This document shows, piece by piece, positions 6,780-15,940 of a stretch of DNA of 64,000 nucleotides. This DNA is from Azospirillum brasilense (GTDB lineage Bacteria > Pseudomonadota > Alphaproteobacteria > Azospirillales > Azospirillaceae): assembly GCF_005222205.1 (NCBI RefSeq), contig NZ_CP032348.1, positions 186,001 through 250,000 of the forward strand, given 5' to 3'. Every line of letters begins with the position of its first letter. The first letter of the stretch is position 1. The notes under the pieces are model-generated. The model was not told the origin of the DNA and did no database searches. It saw only the letters and a list, made by a program, of their open reading frames with translations. The translations under genes and the position numbers were made by a program.

Positions 6780-8831
6780 TCAGGCGCCGAGCGCCGGGTC
6801 TTCTTCGATGGTCATGCTGTGCGACCATTGTGCGAACTGCGCCCAGGTCAGCGGCGTGGACTCCGCCTGCCGGCCGAGGATGGCTTCGGTGGACTGGTAG
6901 GCGCCGCCCGGCTCCGGGATGAAGACGATCTGCTCGCGGACGCCGATGCGACGCAGGAACTCCTTGAAGGGGCCCCGCGCATCCTCCTGCCCAAGCGCCT
7001 CATAGCCGAAGCTGATCTCCCGGTAGGTTGCGCCGGGGTCCACCGACACGGCGCCGGAGCGTTTCCCGCGCTGCTTGGTGTCCATCGGCACGGGGCGCTC
7101 CTTGATCGGGTAACTGATGTTTCGCATGGGCTGGATGACGCCAGAGGCCCACAAGCGGCCAGTGATCAGGTCCCCCGGCGCCTGGCCGTTAACCGTCTGC
7201 GTGGCCCTGGCCGGGTCGCTGATGTCCACCCGCGCATACCGTCCGACCACCGGCGCGTCGAGTAGGCGCAGCGTTGCCCAGTATCCCGGAGCGACGCCGG
7301 CCGCCACCCACCCGCTGTCGTAGACGTCGCCCACCGCCGTGGTGCGGTCGGGGCCGGTCCGCGCCACCGCCTGCGCGTTGGTCAGGCGCTGCGCGTACAG
7401 CGTGACACGGGCGATGGTGCCGCTGTAGTCCTCAGACCCCAGCCACAGGCGGTTGAGACCCGACAGGACCGGCGCGGCGACCGTGCCCCAGAGCGTCCCG
7501 GCGGCGGCCAGGGCGGCGTCTCCGTTGGCGACCGCCAAGGCCGCCACGACGCGCTCCCCAGCGGTGAAGGCGTAGCTTCCCGCCCAATAGGTGTCGCCGT
7601 CCATCTGCACCAGGCCGCGCAGCCCCACGCCGTCAGACAGGCGCAGCTGCAGCCGGCGCCCGTTGTCGCCGCGATCGATCTGCACCGGGCCGCCGTTGCT
7701 CGCCGGGTTGGCGGGCCGCCCCGGCGGATTGAACTCGCAGACCAGCGTGCAGGCGGCCGGGTTCCAGCCGGGCACGCTGGCCAGGGCCAGGGTGGCGACA
7801 TCGGCGGCGCGGGTGGCGGCGGTCCCGTTTGTCGGCACCGCCGATCCGGGAACCGTCCCGGGCTCGTACTGCACGCCCCAGACCAGCACCGCACCGGCCG
7901 CCTGACCTGCGTTCGGGTGATTGAACGGGCGCAGGTCGAGCGTCGCAACGGTGTTGCCCGTACCGTTGTTGGCCAGCGGCACCCAGACGCGGTACCAGCC
8001 GCCCGGCCAGGGCTCGATCCCGATCCCCTCGTTGACCCCCTGCGACAGGACGACGGTCCCGGTCTGGAAATCGGCGGTGGCCAGGGACAGCTTGGATGTG
8101 CCGCCGGTGTTGTAGGCGATCCCGACGTTCAAATAGCGCCCGGCATCGACATGGCCCCAGACCGACAGCACACGGGACAGAGTGTCGTTGGGGATGGCGA
8201 CGTTCCAGCGGCGCAGGCGATCGGCGCCGGTGACCGCGGACGCCAGCCGGTCGGCGGTCAGCGTGCCGTCCGGCGCGGTTGCGACGTTGACGGTCACCGT
8301 GGTGTTGCCGAGCGGATCGCCCCACTTGTCGAGATCCTGCGACCACGGCACCAGATTGGCGCCCACCGGCTCCAGCTGCAGACCGAGCGCGACCATGGCG
8401 CTGGTCGCCGCGTCGTAGCGGTAGGCGAAGCGCGGCACGTTGACGGCCGCGGTCTTCAGCAGGCCGTCGGCCGCCAGATAGGTTGCCGTGCCGGCGCGGC
8501 TGAAGCTGATGCGCGGGTCCAGCCCCCCGGCGGTGAAATCGCAATCCAGGATCGGCACCGCCTCCGCAAGCGGCGTGCTGTTGCCGACGCGCCACCGCAC
8601 CAGCGCGGAGCTGGTCAGCAGCGCGCCGAACAGGCCCAGCAGACGGATCGGCTGCGCCGTGCCGAAATCGGCCGCCGCCCAATCCCGCGTGGTGCCGGCG
8701 GTTACCCAAGGTCGCTGCGGATCGGGGTCTGCAAGGTTGCTGACCGGCAGGTTGGACCGCTGCGATCCACACGAGAGGACGGTGGTCGGCAGATCGATCA
8801 GATTGCCGAACCCGAAGAGTGCGTTGGCCAT
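6780..8831 (-). CDS. large tail protein with inserted LamG/carbohydrate-binding module, 683 aa
   Basis: Residues about 1-90 (FGNLIDLPTTVLSCGSQRSNLPVSNLADPDPQRPWVTAG...WAAADFGTAQPIRLLGLFG) and about 500-545 (VYDSGWVAAGVAPGYWATLRLLDAPVVGRYARVDISDPA) read like two halves of a discoidin-like beta-sandwich. Between them sit two further beta modules: one opening SFSRAGTATYLAADGLLKTAAVNVPRF, typical of phage carbohydrate-binding tail proteins, and a LamG-like stretch (CTLVCEFNPPGRPAN ... RLWLGSEDYSGTIARVTLYAQRLT). The last 110 residues resemble a baseplate-attachment domain. It starts 3 bp after the hub gene. Likely role: distal tail adhesin that binds surface sugar. Confidence 0.7.
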   Translation of the reverse strand: MANALFGFGNLIDLPTTVLSCGSQRSNLPVSNLADPDPQRPWVTAGTTRDWAAADFGTAQPIRLLGLFGALLTSSALVRWRVGNSTPLAEAVPILDCDFTAGGLDPRISFSRAGTATYLAADGLLKTAAVNVPRFAYRYDAATSAMVALGLQLEPVGANLVPWSQDLDKWGDPLGNTTVTVNVATAPDGTLTADRLASAVTGADRLRRWNVAIPNDTLSRVLSVWGHVDAGRYLNVGIAYNTGGTSKLSLATADFQTGTVVLSQGVNEGIGIEPWPGGWYRVWVPLANNGTGNTVATLDLRPFNHPNAGQAAGAVLVWGVQYEPGTVPGSAVPTNGTAATRAADVATLALASVPGWNPAACTLVCEFNPPGRPANPASNGGPVQIDRGDNGRRLQLRLSDGVGLRGLVQMDGDTYWAGSYAFTAGERVVAALAVANGDAALAAAGTLWGTVAAPVLSGLNRLWLGSEDYSGTIARVTLYAQRLTNAQAVARTGPDRTTAVGDVYDSGWVAAGVAPGYWATLRLLDAPVVGRYARVDISDPARATQTVNGQAPGDLITGRLWASGVIQPMRNISYPIKERPVPMDTKQRGKRSGAVSVDPGATYREISFGYEALGQEDARGPFKEFLRRIGVREQIVFIPEPGGAYQSTEAILGRQAESTPLTWAQFAQWSHSMTIEEDPALGA

Positions 8832-8834
8832 GGG

Positions 8835-10544
8835 TCATCCCCAGACGATGATGGTTGCGATGCGGTCGCCGACGTCTTCCGGGAGGGCGACGACGCGGAC
8901 ATCGCGGCCCTGCGCCAAGCCGTGACGCGGCCACGTCACGCGGAGCGACCGACCGAGCCAGAGGGAGGCAGCCACGACCAGCGGCACCTTGAGTGCCCAG
9001 GCGCCGCGCGACCGGGCGTAGAGGGCTTGCAGGTAGCTGGCGAGGTCGGAGGCTGGGCCGGGATTGTCGAAACCGCTGTTGAGCGTCAGCTCCGGCGCCG
9101 TGGGATAGCGGGACAGGATCAGGCTGTTTGCCGACGGCGGCGCCTCCCGATATTCCCGCTCTGCGAAAGCCTTGGTCGCTTCATCAGCGGTGACCAGGAT
9201 CGCGTCCCGGCTGATGACCGAGTAGCACCGCCGGTAGTTGACGGCAGAGCGCCAGACAGCCGGGGCGATGCTGGCCGGCAAGGTGCTGGGCGTCACGTCT
9301 AGCAGCCCGGCGCCGGGCACCAGCTCCAGATCCGGCACGCCCGATTCCTCCAATCGACCGAGCCTGATCATCCCGGTCCGGTCATCGCCCCACCAGCTCG
9401 CGCAGGACTGCATGACCGTCGAGACGGACTCGCCTACAGTGGTCTGCGATGTCCATGCAAAGCCGCAGGCCCCCGGCAGGTAAGCGGCGTGGCTGGTCAC
9501 CGTCCCGCCGGCAACGACGCCGCCCAGGCCGCCGATCTCCAGCAAGCGCGCCGCGATCTCGGCATGCGTCTCGACATACCCGCCCTCGGCGTCGCCCTCG
9601 ATGTCGGCGGTGACGGTGCCTTGATAGGGTTGGCTGCCGCCGGTCGACGGCACGGCTCGCACCAGCCCCTCTGCGCAGCACGTCGCGTACTGGCCACCGA
9701 TCATGCTGGCCGCCTTCAGCGCGGCCTCGGTCGGGTAGTCGCCGACGTAGGAATAGGCGCCACCCTTATCCCACAGCCCTGTCACGCCTTTGATGCGGCG
9801 GAAGTGGCAGCGGAACAGGCCGTAGGCGGTGTCGTAGCACTCCAGCGGCACCCAACGGGCGATGCCGAAGACGCCGGGCACGGCCTTTCCCTTCCAGGCC
9901 GCAGGGCCGTCCTTCCCCCCGGTGCCGCCATAGGTCGGCAGCAACGAGAGGTCGGCCAGTGCCGTCCGGTCGCGGACGGTCAGCCCCATCACGTCGTCAT
10001 CCGGCGCCCACGCCACACCGACGCCGTCGAAGACCGGCACGGCCTCGGACAGGTCTTGGCCACGGATGAGGCGCTTGACCACAACGCGCCGGCCCTGGAC
10101 GGCGAAGCTGTCCGGCAGACTGTCCAGCACGCCGTCATCGTTGCGCAGGGCCAGCAGGCCGAATGTGCCGGCGACGCGTCGGCTGTCGGTCGGCGACAGC
10201 GGCAGCCGCCGCTCAACCGAGAACCCCTGCACCCGCCCCTCGTACAGCCGGCGCGGCGCCACGCTGTCGGTGGGCGCCGTCAGGTAGCTGCGGTCGGCGA
10301 AGTAGAGCGGGACGATGGAGCCCGGCGGCTGCTCCTCCTGACCGGGCAGCGCGTCGAGCATCCCCGCATCAAGCACCAACGGCGCCCCATAGGAGACGCC
10401 GTTGGTGCCCTGCCACGGATACAGATCCACGATGTAGACATAGTCGATGGCGCGCCCGGTGCCGACCGAGGTCAGCACCCACGGCACCAGCTCGACACCC
10501 AGGCTGTCGAGCGGCTGGGTGTCGAGACTGTAGGCGTCGAGCAT
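8835..10544 (-). CDS. phage tail/baseplate hub protein, 569 aa
   Basis: A large Trp-containing beta-rich protein whose gene shares one base with the tape measure stop (TGATG), a position that in siphophages holds the distal tail or hub protein. Recognisable blocks include WVLTSVGTGRAIDYVYIVDLYPWQG at the N-terminus and a repeated-sandwich core, with a C-terminal RSLRVTWPRHGLAQGRDVRVVALPEDVGDRIATIIVWG like the end of hub proteins that evaluate positions in a lattice. It should connect the tail tube to the fibres. Assignment is by gene order and general shape, not a diagnostic motif. Confidence 0.65.
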   Translation of the reverse strand: MLDAYSLDTQPLDSLGVELVPWVLTSVGTGRAIDYVYIVDLYPWQGTNGVSYGAPLVLDAGMLDALPGQEEQPPGSIVPLYFADRSYLTAPTDSVAPRRLYEGRVQGFSVERRLPLSPTDSRRVAGTFGLLALRNDDGVLDSLPDSFAVQGRRVVVKRLIRGQDLSEAVPVFDGVGVAWAPDDDVMGLTVRDRTALADLSLLPTYGGTGGKDGPAAWKGKAVPGVFGIARWVPLECYDTAYGLFRCHFRRIKGVTGLWDKGGAYSYVGDYPTEAALKAASMIGGQYATCCAEGLVRAVPSTGGSQPYQGTVTADIEGDAEGGYVETHAEIAARLLEIGGLGGVVAGGTVTSHAAYLPGACGFAWTSQTTVGESVSTVMQSCASWWGDDRTGMIRLGRLEESGVPDLELVPGAGLLDVTPSTLPASIAPAVWRSAVNYRRCYSVISRDAILVTADEATKAFAEREYREAPPSANSLILSRYPTAPELTLNSGFDNPGPASDLASYLQALYARSRGAWALKVPLVVAASLWLGRSLRVTWPRHGLAQGRDVRVVALPEDVGDRIATIIVWG

Positions 10545-13500
10545 CAGGCGGCCTCCGACTTCTGGTCAGCGAGCAAGGCGGCGAGCTTGGCTTGCAGGGC
10601 CGCCTTGGCCTGCGCATCGGTGCTGGCCTCGATGGCCTGTTGGATGAGCGCCAGGGCACCCACCATGACGTGTTGCATGCGGGTGTTGGTCTGCCGCGAC
10701 GCGACCAGTTCGCGACGGACCTCCTCCAGCTTGGCGGTGACGTCCCCACCGAGCATGGCCCGGGTCTGCGGAGCGGTGAAGACACGCTCCCCACCCCGGA
10801 AGCGGACCAGCTCCGGCCCCTCCTCACCGACCATCGCCCAACCAGCCAAGGCGCTGTCGGTGCCGACTGCGTAGCCGGGCAGGCCTCGCCGCCTGCCGTA
10901 CTCCGTCACGCTGCCGGTCGTCCAGGAGGACAGGGCCGCATAGTCGGCGGTCGTGCCGTACATCGTCCGACCTACGCTCAGCAGCGCGCTTGCTGCCGCC
11001 GTTACGGCGGATGCGTCCGACCCCGAGAGGGCCGCCCCGAACTGCCTCTGCGCCTCGCTCAACTGCTCCGGGGCAGACAGAGCGGACAGGTTGCCGAGCT
11101 TCTGGTCGTTGAGCCAAGCCGTCAGGCTGCCTGCCTGCGCCGTCAGCTTGACCATGGCTGCCCCCTGTCGTTCCAGCGCCTGGACCTCGGCCAGCCGGGA
11201 TCGGACACCGGCATCGGTGACCTCCGCCAGCTCGCGGGTCTGTTTGATGCGCAGGGCCTCCGCGTCGTAGGCATCCTGGGACACCTGACCAAGCTGCACC
11301 TTGGCCGCCATCTCCCGTAGCGTCAGGTCTTCCAAAGCCGACGCCATCTCCTTGGACCGCTCCTTGGCCGCCGTGGTTGTGCCGCGCAGGCTGTCCGCCA
11401 GCTTGGACATCACGGGGTCGAGATCCTTGAAGTAGGCCACGACATCATCGATCTGGCTGTCGCTCAGCCCGTCGATGATCGCCTTGGCCTGCGCCTCGTA
11501 GAGCGCATTCGGGTCCCGACCGGCGGCGACCATGTCCAAAGCGTTGGCGTTCCAGTAGTCCCGGACACCCTGGAGGCTGTTCCGGTAGCTCAGCCCTTGC
11601 GCCTCGTTCATGTTCGCGGCGTAGGTGGTCCGGACGCCCGCGTAGATGCGCTCCAAGCCCTTTTCTTGGATCGTGTCGATGGTCTTGGCGAGTTCCGGGT
11701 TGACCTGCTCCAGCACCGATTTCCAGGCCGCAAGCTGGCCGGTCAGGGTTGCCACCGCGGTCTGCGTCTCGGTGTAGGTCCGCGGGTTGGCGATGTCGTC
11801 CAGCAGGTTCGTGACCTGACCGGACACCAGCGCTTTGTACTCCGCCGATGCCCCGATTTCGCCGGCCTTCTTCATCTCCTCCAGCATCGGAGCCAGACCA
11901 TCCGCAGCCGCCTTGAAGGCCGCCTTCTGGACAGCGCCGATAGACTTGTCCATCTCGGACAGGGCCGTCGTTGCCGTTTCGATACGCTTGGCAAGCCCGA
12001 GGTAGGAGTTGATCTGCTCCAGGTCGGACGCGCCTTTCACCACGTCCGATCCCAGAGCGCGACCGACCAGCCCATCAGCCGAGAGGGAGCCGACAAGTTG
12101 CTTGATCAGCTCCTCGGGTGTCCTGACGCCATTGCCCTTGACCTTTGGCCCGCCGGTAAAGAGGCCGTAGGTGCCGTCCGGCGCCTTCAGCCCGTAGGCG
12201 TCCGCCATCGCGTTGAAGGCCGCGGCGATCTGCGCCGTGGCCTGCCGGACCCCGGTGGCGTCGCCACCATTGTCCGCGGCGCTGGGGCCCTCGCTGAAGC
12301 GACCGCCAGAGACGACGACGTTGCCCTGTGCATTGGGTCCGACAGACGCCTTTTGTGTGCCGACCAGCCCCATAATGCCGCCGACCACAGCCCCGATGCC
12401 GAGGCCGATGGGGCCGCCAAGGGCGCTGAGTCCGAGCAGATTAGCCCCATAGGCCGCAACGGCGCCCAGCGCCGCGCCGGACAAGCCGCCCACCGCCTTG
12501 CTGTTCGCCGACGTGCCAATCATGCCGCCGACGGCTCCGCCAAGGGCGCCAGCACCAGCCGCGCCTAGGACGCCCCCTAGCGTGGCCCCGCCGCCCGTCG
12601 CCGCGGCGGTGTTGGTGATGGCTTCCGCACCAACGACGTCCACGAAACCCGGAGCTACACCCGACGTGCCGGTCCACAGAGGCGTGGACATCGCCGCCTC
12701 GAACCCACCCGTCAGACCCAGCTTGTCGCCTGCCCAAGATAGCGCCTTACCCGCCCCCCAATTGGTCGCCATGTCGGTCGCCTGACCGGTCAGGCCGGCA
12801 CCGTTCTGGTTGGCGGCGTTCTGGTTGGCCGGGGAGCCGAAGAGGTCAAGCAGGCTTCCCTGCGTGTTCCCACCAAGCCCGACCATCCGACGCAGGTCGA
12901 CCGACGCCAGACGGGTGAGGTCCGACAGAATGGACGCCGTGATGCCCTTCCACAGGTTCCCGAAGTCAATGGAGGCGTCCTTGCCCTGGACGATGGCATC
13001 GACCAGGGAGTCCCCGAGCCGTTCGAAGGACTTGTCCAGGCTGCTGTTCACCGTGTCCCAGGCATCACGGTAGTTGTAGACCTCCTGCTGTTGACGGGCG
13101 ATGGCCGCCGCGCCTTCGAGCTGGATGTCCACATTCCGCCGGGTGGCGGCGTCAAGCTCCCCATACTTCTCGATGGTCAGGCCCATCGCCTTGAGGGCAT
13201 CGTACCGAGCCCGCAAGTCGAGGGCGGCAAGGTCGCTCAATCCCGCCGTTGCCCGATCAATCGCAAGGTCTTCCTTTGCCCGACGCAACGCGTCGGCATA
13301 GGCCGAGATGTCCTTGTTCAGCCGGGAAAGGTCACGCTCCTTCAGCTTGTTGATGTTGCGATCCAGCGCCTTCGTCCACAGATCTTCGCCCTCGGCGGTG
13401 TTCCGAATGCTCTCGGGATACTCGCGCAAGGTCTGAAGGTAGGCCTCGTTGTAGCGGTTGGCCTCGCTGACGGCCTGTCCGGAAACCCCATAGGCGGCGA

Positions 13501-15592
13501 TCAGGCGGCTGTTGGCTGCGATCTGCTGGTCGATGCCACGGACGAACTCGTTGTGGATCTGCGCGCGGGCTGACTTCTCCTGCTCCTCCCGCGCAGCCCG
13601 CACAGCGGCCGCAGTCCCGTCCATCCGGTGAGCATAGACTTCCGCCTCGATGGCGGCACGGCGCATCGCTGCTTCGCCCAGCCCCGCCGCTTCGGCGTTC
13701 AGACGGGCAGCGTTGGCGCCTGCGCTGAGGCTCAAGCTCAGCTCCGCAACCGCCCGGGCCTGCCCCGCTGTCACCTGAGTCACGGCGGTGCCGACGGCCA
13801 GCCGACGCTCCTCCTTTGTCGTGGCGGTGCCGAGCAGATTGATACTCTCGACCTCCGCCGCCTTCCGGGCCTCGGCTGCCGGGCCAACGAGTCCGGCATA
13901 CTTCTGCTCCACCGCCGCGAGCCGCTGCCGCTTGTCGGTCTCGATATCGATGCCCTTGGCCGCCGCCGCCTCGTAATCGGCCCGCTTGTTCTTCAGTCCC
14001 TCCAAGGCCCGGCCGGCGTCATCGGCGAACGCCATCAGCCCAGGGTTCTTCAGGCCGCTTTCGAGCTTGGTGATCGAATCCGTGAGAGACGTGATCTCCG
14101 TCGCCATCGGACGCGCCGAACGGGCGACCTCATCGGCGGCCGCGCTGTTCTTGACCTGGCCCTGCCAGTCGCCCACCCGGGCCGCCATCTCGCGATCACG
14201 GCCGCGCTGCGCGTACCGTTGGGCAAGTTCGGCGTCGGTCGTCGCCAGCTCCCCACGGGATGCGCCCATGCCGGGCGCGCTGTATCGAGAGTCCACCGGT
14301 ACGGCGCCCTCCGGCACTGCCACTCCGCCGGTTTCGCCGTCGAGCCGACTGGCATCAAGGCCGCGCGCCGCGATCAATTGCCGGCGCCGCTCCTCCAGCC
14401 GCGCAATGGCCTGGGCATTCGTCTCGGGGGCCGTGGCGTCGCCGATGGCATTGATGGCGTTCGATGCCGCCCGTTCTACCCTCTCCCACGCTGCCGCAAG
14501 CGTCCCGACCTGATCGCCGAGGCCGCGGGTCCGCGTCGCCAAGCTGTCCGCAAGCACAAGCCTCGCCTGCTCCGCCTGCCCGGTGGCGGTCAGGACGCGG
14601 ATGCGCTCCAGTTCTTTGCCGGTAAGCAGACCATAGGCTGCCGTCAGCTTCTCGGCTCCCGCGACCGGGTCGGCGAAGAGCTGCGCGAGATCCTCGGTCG
14701 CCGCGTCGACGTCCTGCTTGGTCGCCACCGCATAGTCGCGCGACAGACCGATCAGGCGCTCCATGCTCTCGGCACCGAGCTTTCCAGCCCGGACGTACGC
14801 CACTTCCTGCTCGCGCGCCGACGCGACCGAGATCTTCCCGGCCTCAGCTGCCCGGATCGCAAGGGCCTCCATTCCGTCGGCGGAGCGGCCAATGGCACCG
14901 CCCATCAAGGTGACGGATGTCTCGACCTCGCGCAGCGCGGCCGCGTGACGTTCTACGAGGGCAAACGCAGCAACCAACCCGCCGATAGCGGCGATGGCGA
15001 GACCGGTCGGACTCGCCAGGAGAGAGATTGCCCGCCCGACGCCACCGACCGCGCCTGTCGCCTGCGGCCCCTGCTGCATCAGGATCAGGAACGGGTTCTG
15101 TCCGCCGGCCAGCTGCACGGCGGCGTCCTGGATCTGGTAGCTGAGATTGGTCACCTCGTGGGCGGCCAGCTTGGTCGAACGGGCGGCGTTTTCGTTGGCT
15201 GCCGCGTACCGGGTGGTCTGCTGGCGGAGCCGATCCAAGACTTGGATCTTCTCGGCCTCAGTGCTGATCCCTTGAGCTATCGCCCGATCGAGATCGCGCG
15301 TCGCAGACTCCAGCGTCTTGTTCGCGCGGTAGGCATCATCGGTCCGCGACTTCCAGCGGTCCAGAGCCCGCCATGCGCTTTCTTGACCGCGGGTGAACTT
15401 GGCGGTCGCATCATCGAGCTGGAGCAGGCCGGTGCGGGTACGCTGCGCGGCGCCGGCAGCATTATCGGAGGCGTCGGCAACACGATCCAGCGCGCGAGCG
15501 GCGGAATCGGCTCCCCTCTGCGCCTGCCGGTCATCAATGACGACCTCATGCACCAGCGCGTGCGCGAGTTCGACAGCCATGGCGAGCCCCAT
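10544..15592 (-). CDS. tail length tape measure protein, 1682 aa
   Basis: A very long helical protein with coiled-coil character through residues 20-130 and 450-880, and the hallmark N-terminal block LSYQIQDAAVQLAGGQNPFLILMQQGPQ followed by a hydrophobic segment (ASPTGLAIAAIGGLVAAFALVE), as in lambda gpH-type tape measures. A Gly/Ala-rich hydrophobic region (about 1010-1090) and a C-terminal domain (YGRRRGLPGYAVGTDSALAGWAMVGEEGPELVRF) complete it. It sets tail length and takes part in DNA ejection. Compared with gpH (853 aa, about 135 nm), 1682 aa suggests a tail near 250 nm. The first ATG (15592) is used; another lies 4 codons in. Confidence 0.92.
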   Translation of the reverse strand: MGLAMAVELAHALVHEVVIDDRQAQRGADSAARALDRVADASDNAAGAAQRTRTGLLQLDDATAKFTRGQESAWRALDRWKSRTDDAYRANKTLESATRDLDRAIAQGISTEAEKIQVLDRLRQQTTRYAAANENAARSTKLAAHEVTNLSYQIQDAAVQLAGGQNPFLILMQQGPQATGAVGGVGRAISLLASPTGLAIAAIGGLVAAFALVERHAAALREVETSVTLMGGAIGRSADGMEALAIRAAEAGKISVASAREQEVAYVRAGKLGAESMERLIGLSRDYAVATKQDVDAATEDLAQLFADPVAGAEKLTAAYGLLTGKELERIRVLTATGQAEQARLVLADSLATRTRGLGDQVGTLAAAWERVERAASNAINAIGDATAPETNAQAIARLEERRRQLIAARGLDASRLDGETGGVAVPEGAVPVDSRYSAPGMGASRGELATTDAELAQRYAQRGRDREMAARVGDWQGQVKNSAAADEVARSARPMATEITSLTDSITKLESGLKNPGLMAFADDAGRALEGLKNKRADYEAAAAKGIDIETDKRQRLAAVEQKYAGLVGPAAEARKAAEVESINLLGTATTKEERRLAVGTAVTQVTAGQARAVAELSLSLSAGANAARLNAEAAGLGEAAMRRAAIEAEVYAHRMDGTAAAVRAAREEQEKSARAQIHNEFVRGIDQQIAANSRLIAAYGVSGQAVSEANRYNEAYLQTLREYPESIRNTAEGEDLWTKALDRNINKLKERDLSRLNKDISAYADALRRAKEDLAIDRATAGLSDLAALDLRARYDALKAMGLTIEKYGELDAATRRNVDIQLEGAAAIARQQQEVYNYRDAWDTVNSSLDKSFERLGDSLVDAIVQGKDASIDFGNLWKGITASILSDLTRLASVDLRRMVGLGGNTQGSLLDLFGSPANQNAANQNGAGLTGQATDMATNWGAGKALSWAGDKLGLTGGFEAAMSTPLWTGTSGVAPGFVDVVGAEAITNTAAATGGGATLGGVLGAAGAGALGGAVGGMIGTSANSKAVGGLSGAALGAVAAYGANLLGLSALGGPIGLGIGAVVGGIMGLVGTQKASVGPNAQGNVVVSGGRFSEGPSAADNGGDATGVRQATAQIAAAFNAMADAYGLKAPDGTYGLFTGGPKVKGNGVRTPEELIKQLVGSLSADGLVGRALGSDVVKGASDLEQINSYLGLAKRIETATTALSEMDKSIGAVQKAAFKAAADGLAPMLEEMKKAGEIGASAEYKALVSGQVTNLLDDIANPRTYTETQTAVATLTGQLAAWKSVLEQVNPELAKTIDTIQEKGLERIYAGVRTTYAANMNEAQGLSYRNSLQGVRDYWNANALDMVAAGRDPNALYEAQAKAIIDGLSDSQIDDVVAYFKDLDPVMSKLADSLRGTTTAAKERSKEMASALEDLTLREMAAKVQLGQVSQDAYDAEALRIKQTRELAEVTDAGVRSRLAEVQALERQGAAMVKLTAQAGSLTAWLNDQKLGNLSALSAPEQLSEAQRQFGAALSGSDASAVTAAASALLSVGRTMYGTTADYAALSSWTTGSVTEYGRRRGLPGYAVGTDSALAGWAMVGEEGPELVRFRGGERVFTAPQTRAMLGGDVTAKLEEVRRELVASRQTNTRMQHVMVGALALIQQAIEASTDAQAKAALQAKLAALLADQKSEAA

Positions 15593-15673
15593 AGAAAAGG
15601 CGCCGCGGACTGGCCGGGCACCGAGTTGATTTGCTTGCGAAGATTCGACTTATGCGCGCAGTGCGGGCATCAT

Positions 15674-15694
15674 CCCCAAACGATTGGGGAGGGG
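15674..15694 (+). promoter_or_regulatory. hairpin overlapping the ribosome site of the 67-aa moron
   Basis: CCCCAA (15674-15679) and TTGGGG (15684-15689) pair around a 4-nt loop; the 3' arm is part of the strong ribosome site GGGGAGGGG (15686-15694) before the ATG at 15698. Folding would reduce, and opening restore, translation. Upstream, TTGATT (about 15629) and TTATGC 18 bp further could form a promoter. Both are inference from sequence. Confidence 0.35.
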
Positions 15695-15697
15695 ACC

Positions 15698-15901
15698 ATG
15701 AACGACATGCTCAAGATCGCTGGCGGCATCATCATCGCCGCCGTCGTGCTGTTTTTCGGCTCCGCGATTTTCTCTGGCGCCAGCGAACAGATGGCTCGCA
15801 ACAGCGCCGTCAAAGCCGCGGAGGACGCCTGTTTCAAGGAGATCGGGAGCAACCTTGCCCTTGAATACAAGGCCTGCGTTGAGCGCCGCCTGCGCTGGTG
15901 A
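15698..15901 (+). CDS. small membrane protein (moron), 67 aa
   Basis: Read on the strand opposite the late operon, between the tape measure and chaperone genes. It has one membrane helix (MLKIAGGIIIAAVVLFFGSAIFSG) and a charged tail with two Cys (EDACFKEIGSNLALEYKACVERRLRW). The ATG at 15698 has a very strong ribosome site. A lone opposite-strand gene with its own signals inside a structural operon is the usual form of a moron expressed by the lysogen; inner-membrane morons often alter superinfection or host envelope traits. No homologue recognised. Confidence 0.65.
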   Translation: MNDMLKIAGGIIIAAVVLFFGSAIFSGASEQMARNSAVKAAEDACFKEIGSNLALEYKACVERRLRW

Positions 15902-15940
15902 GCGCGGCAGGAGGGGCATCTCGGCGCCAGCCCTCCTGCC

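Noticed and set aside
13628..15901. 757-codon plus frame across the tape measure gene
   Set aside because: Antisense to the tape measure over most of its length; only the last 67 codons, with their own ribosome site at 15698, are accepted.
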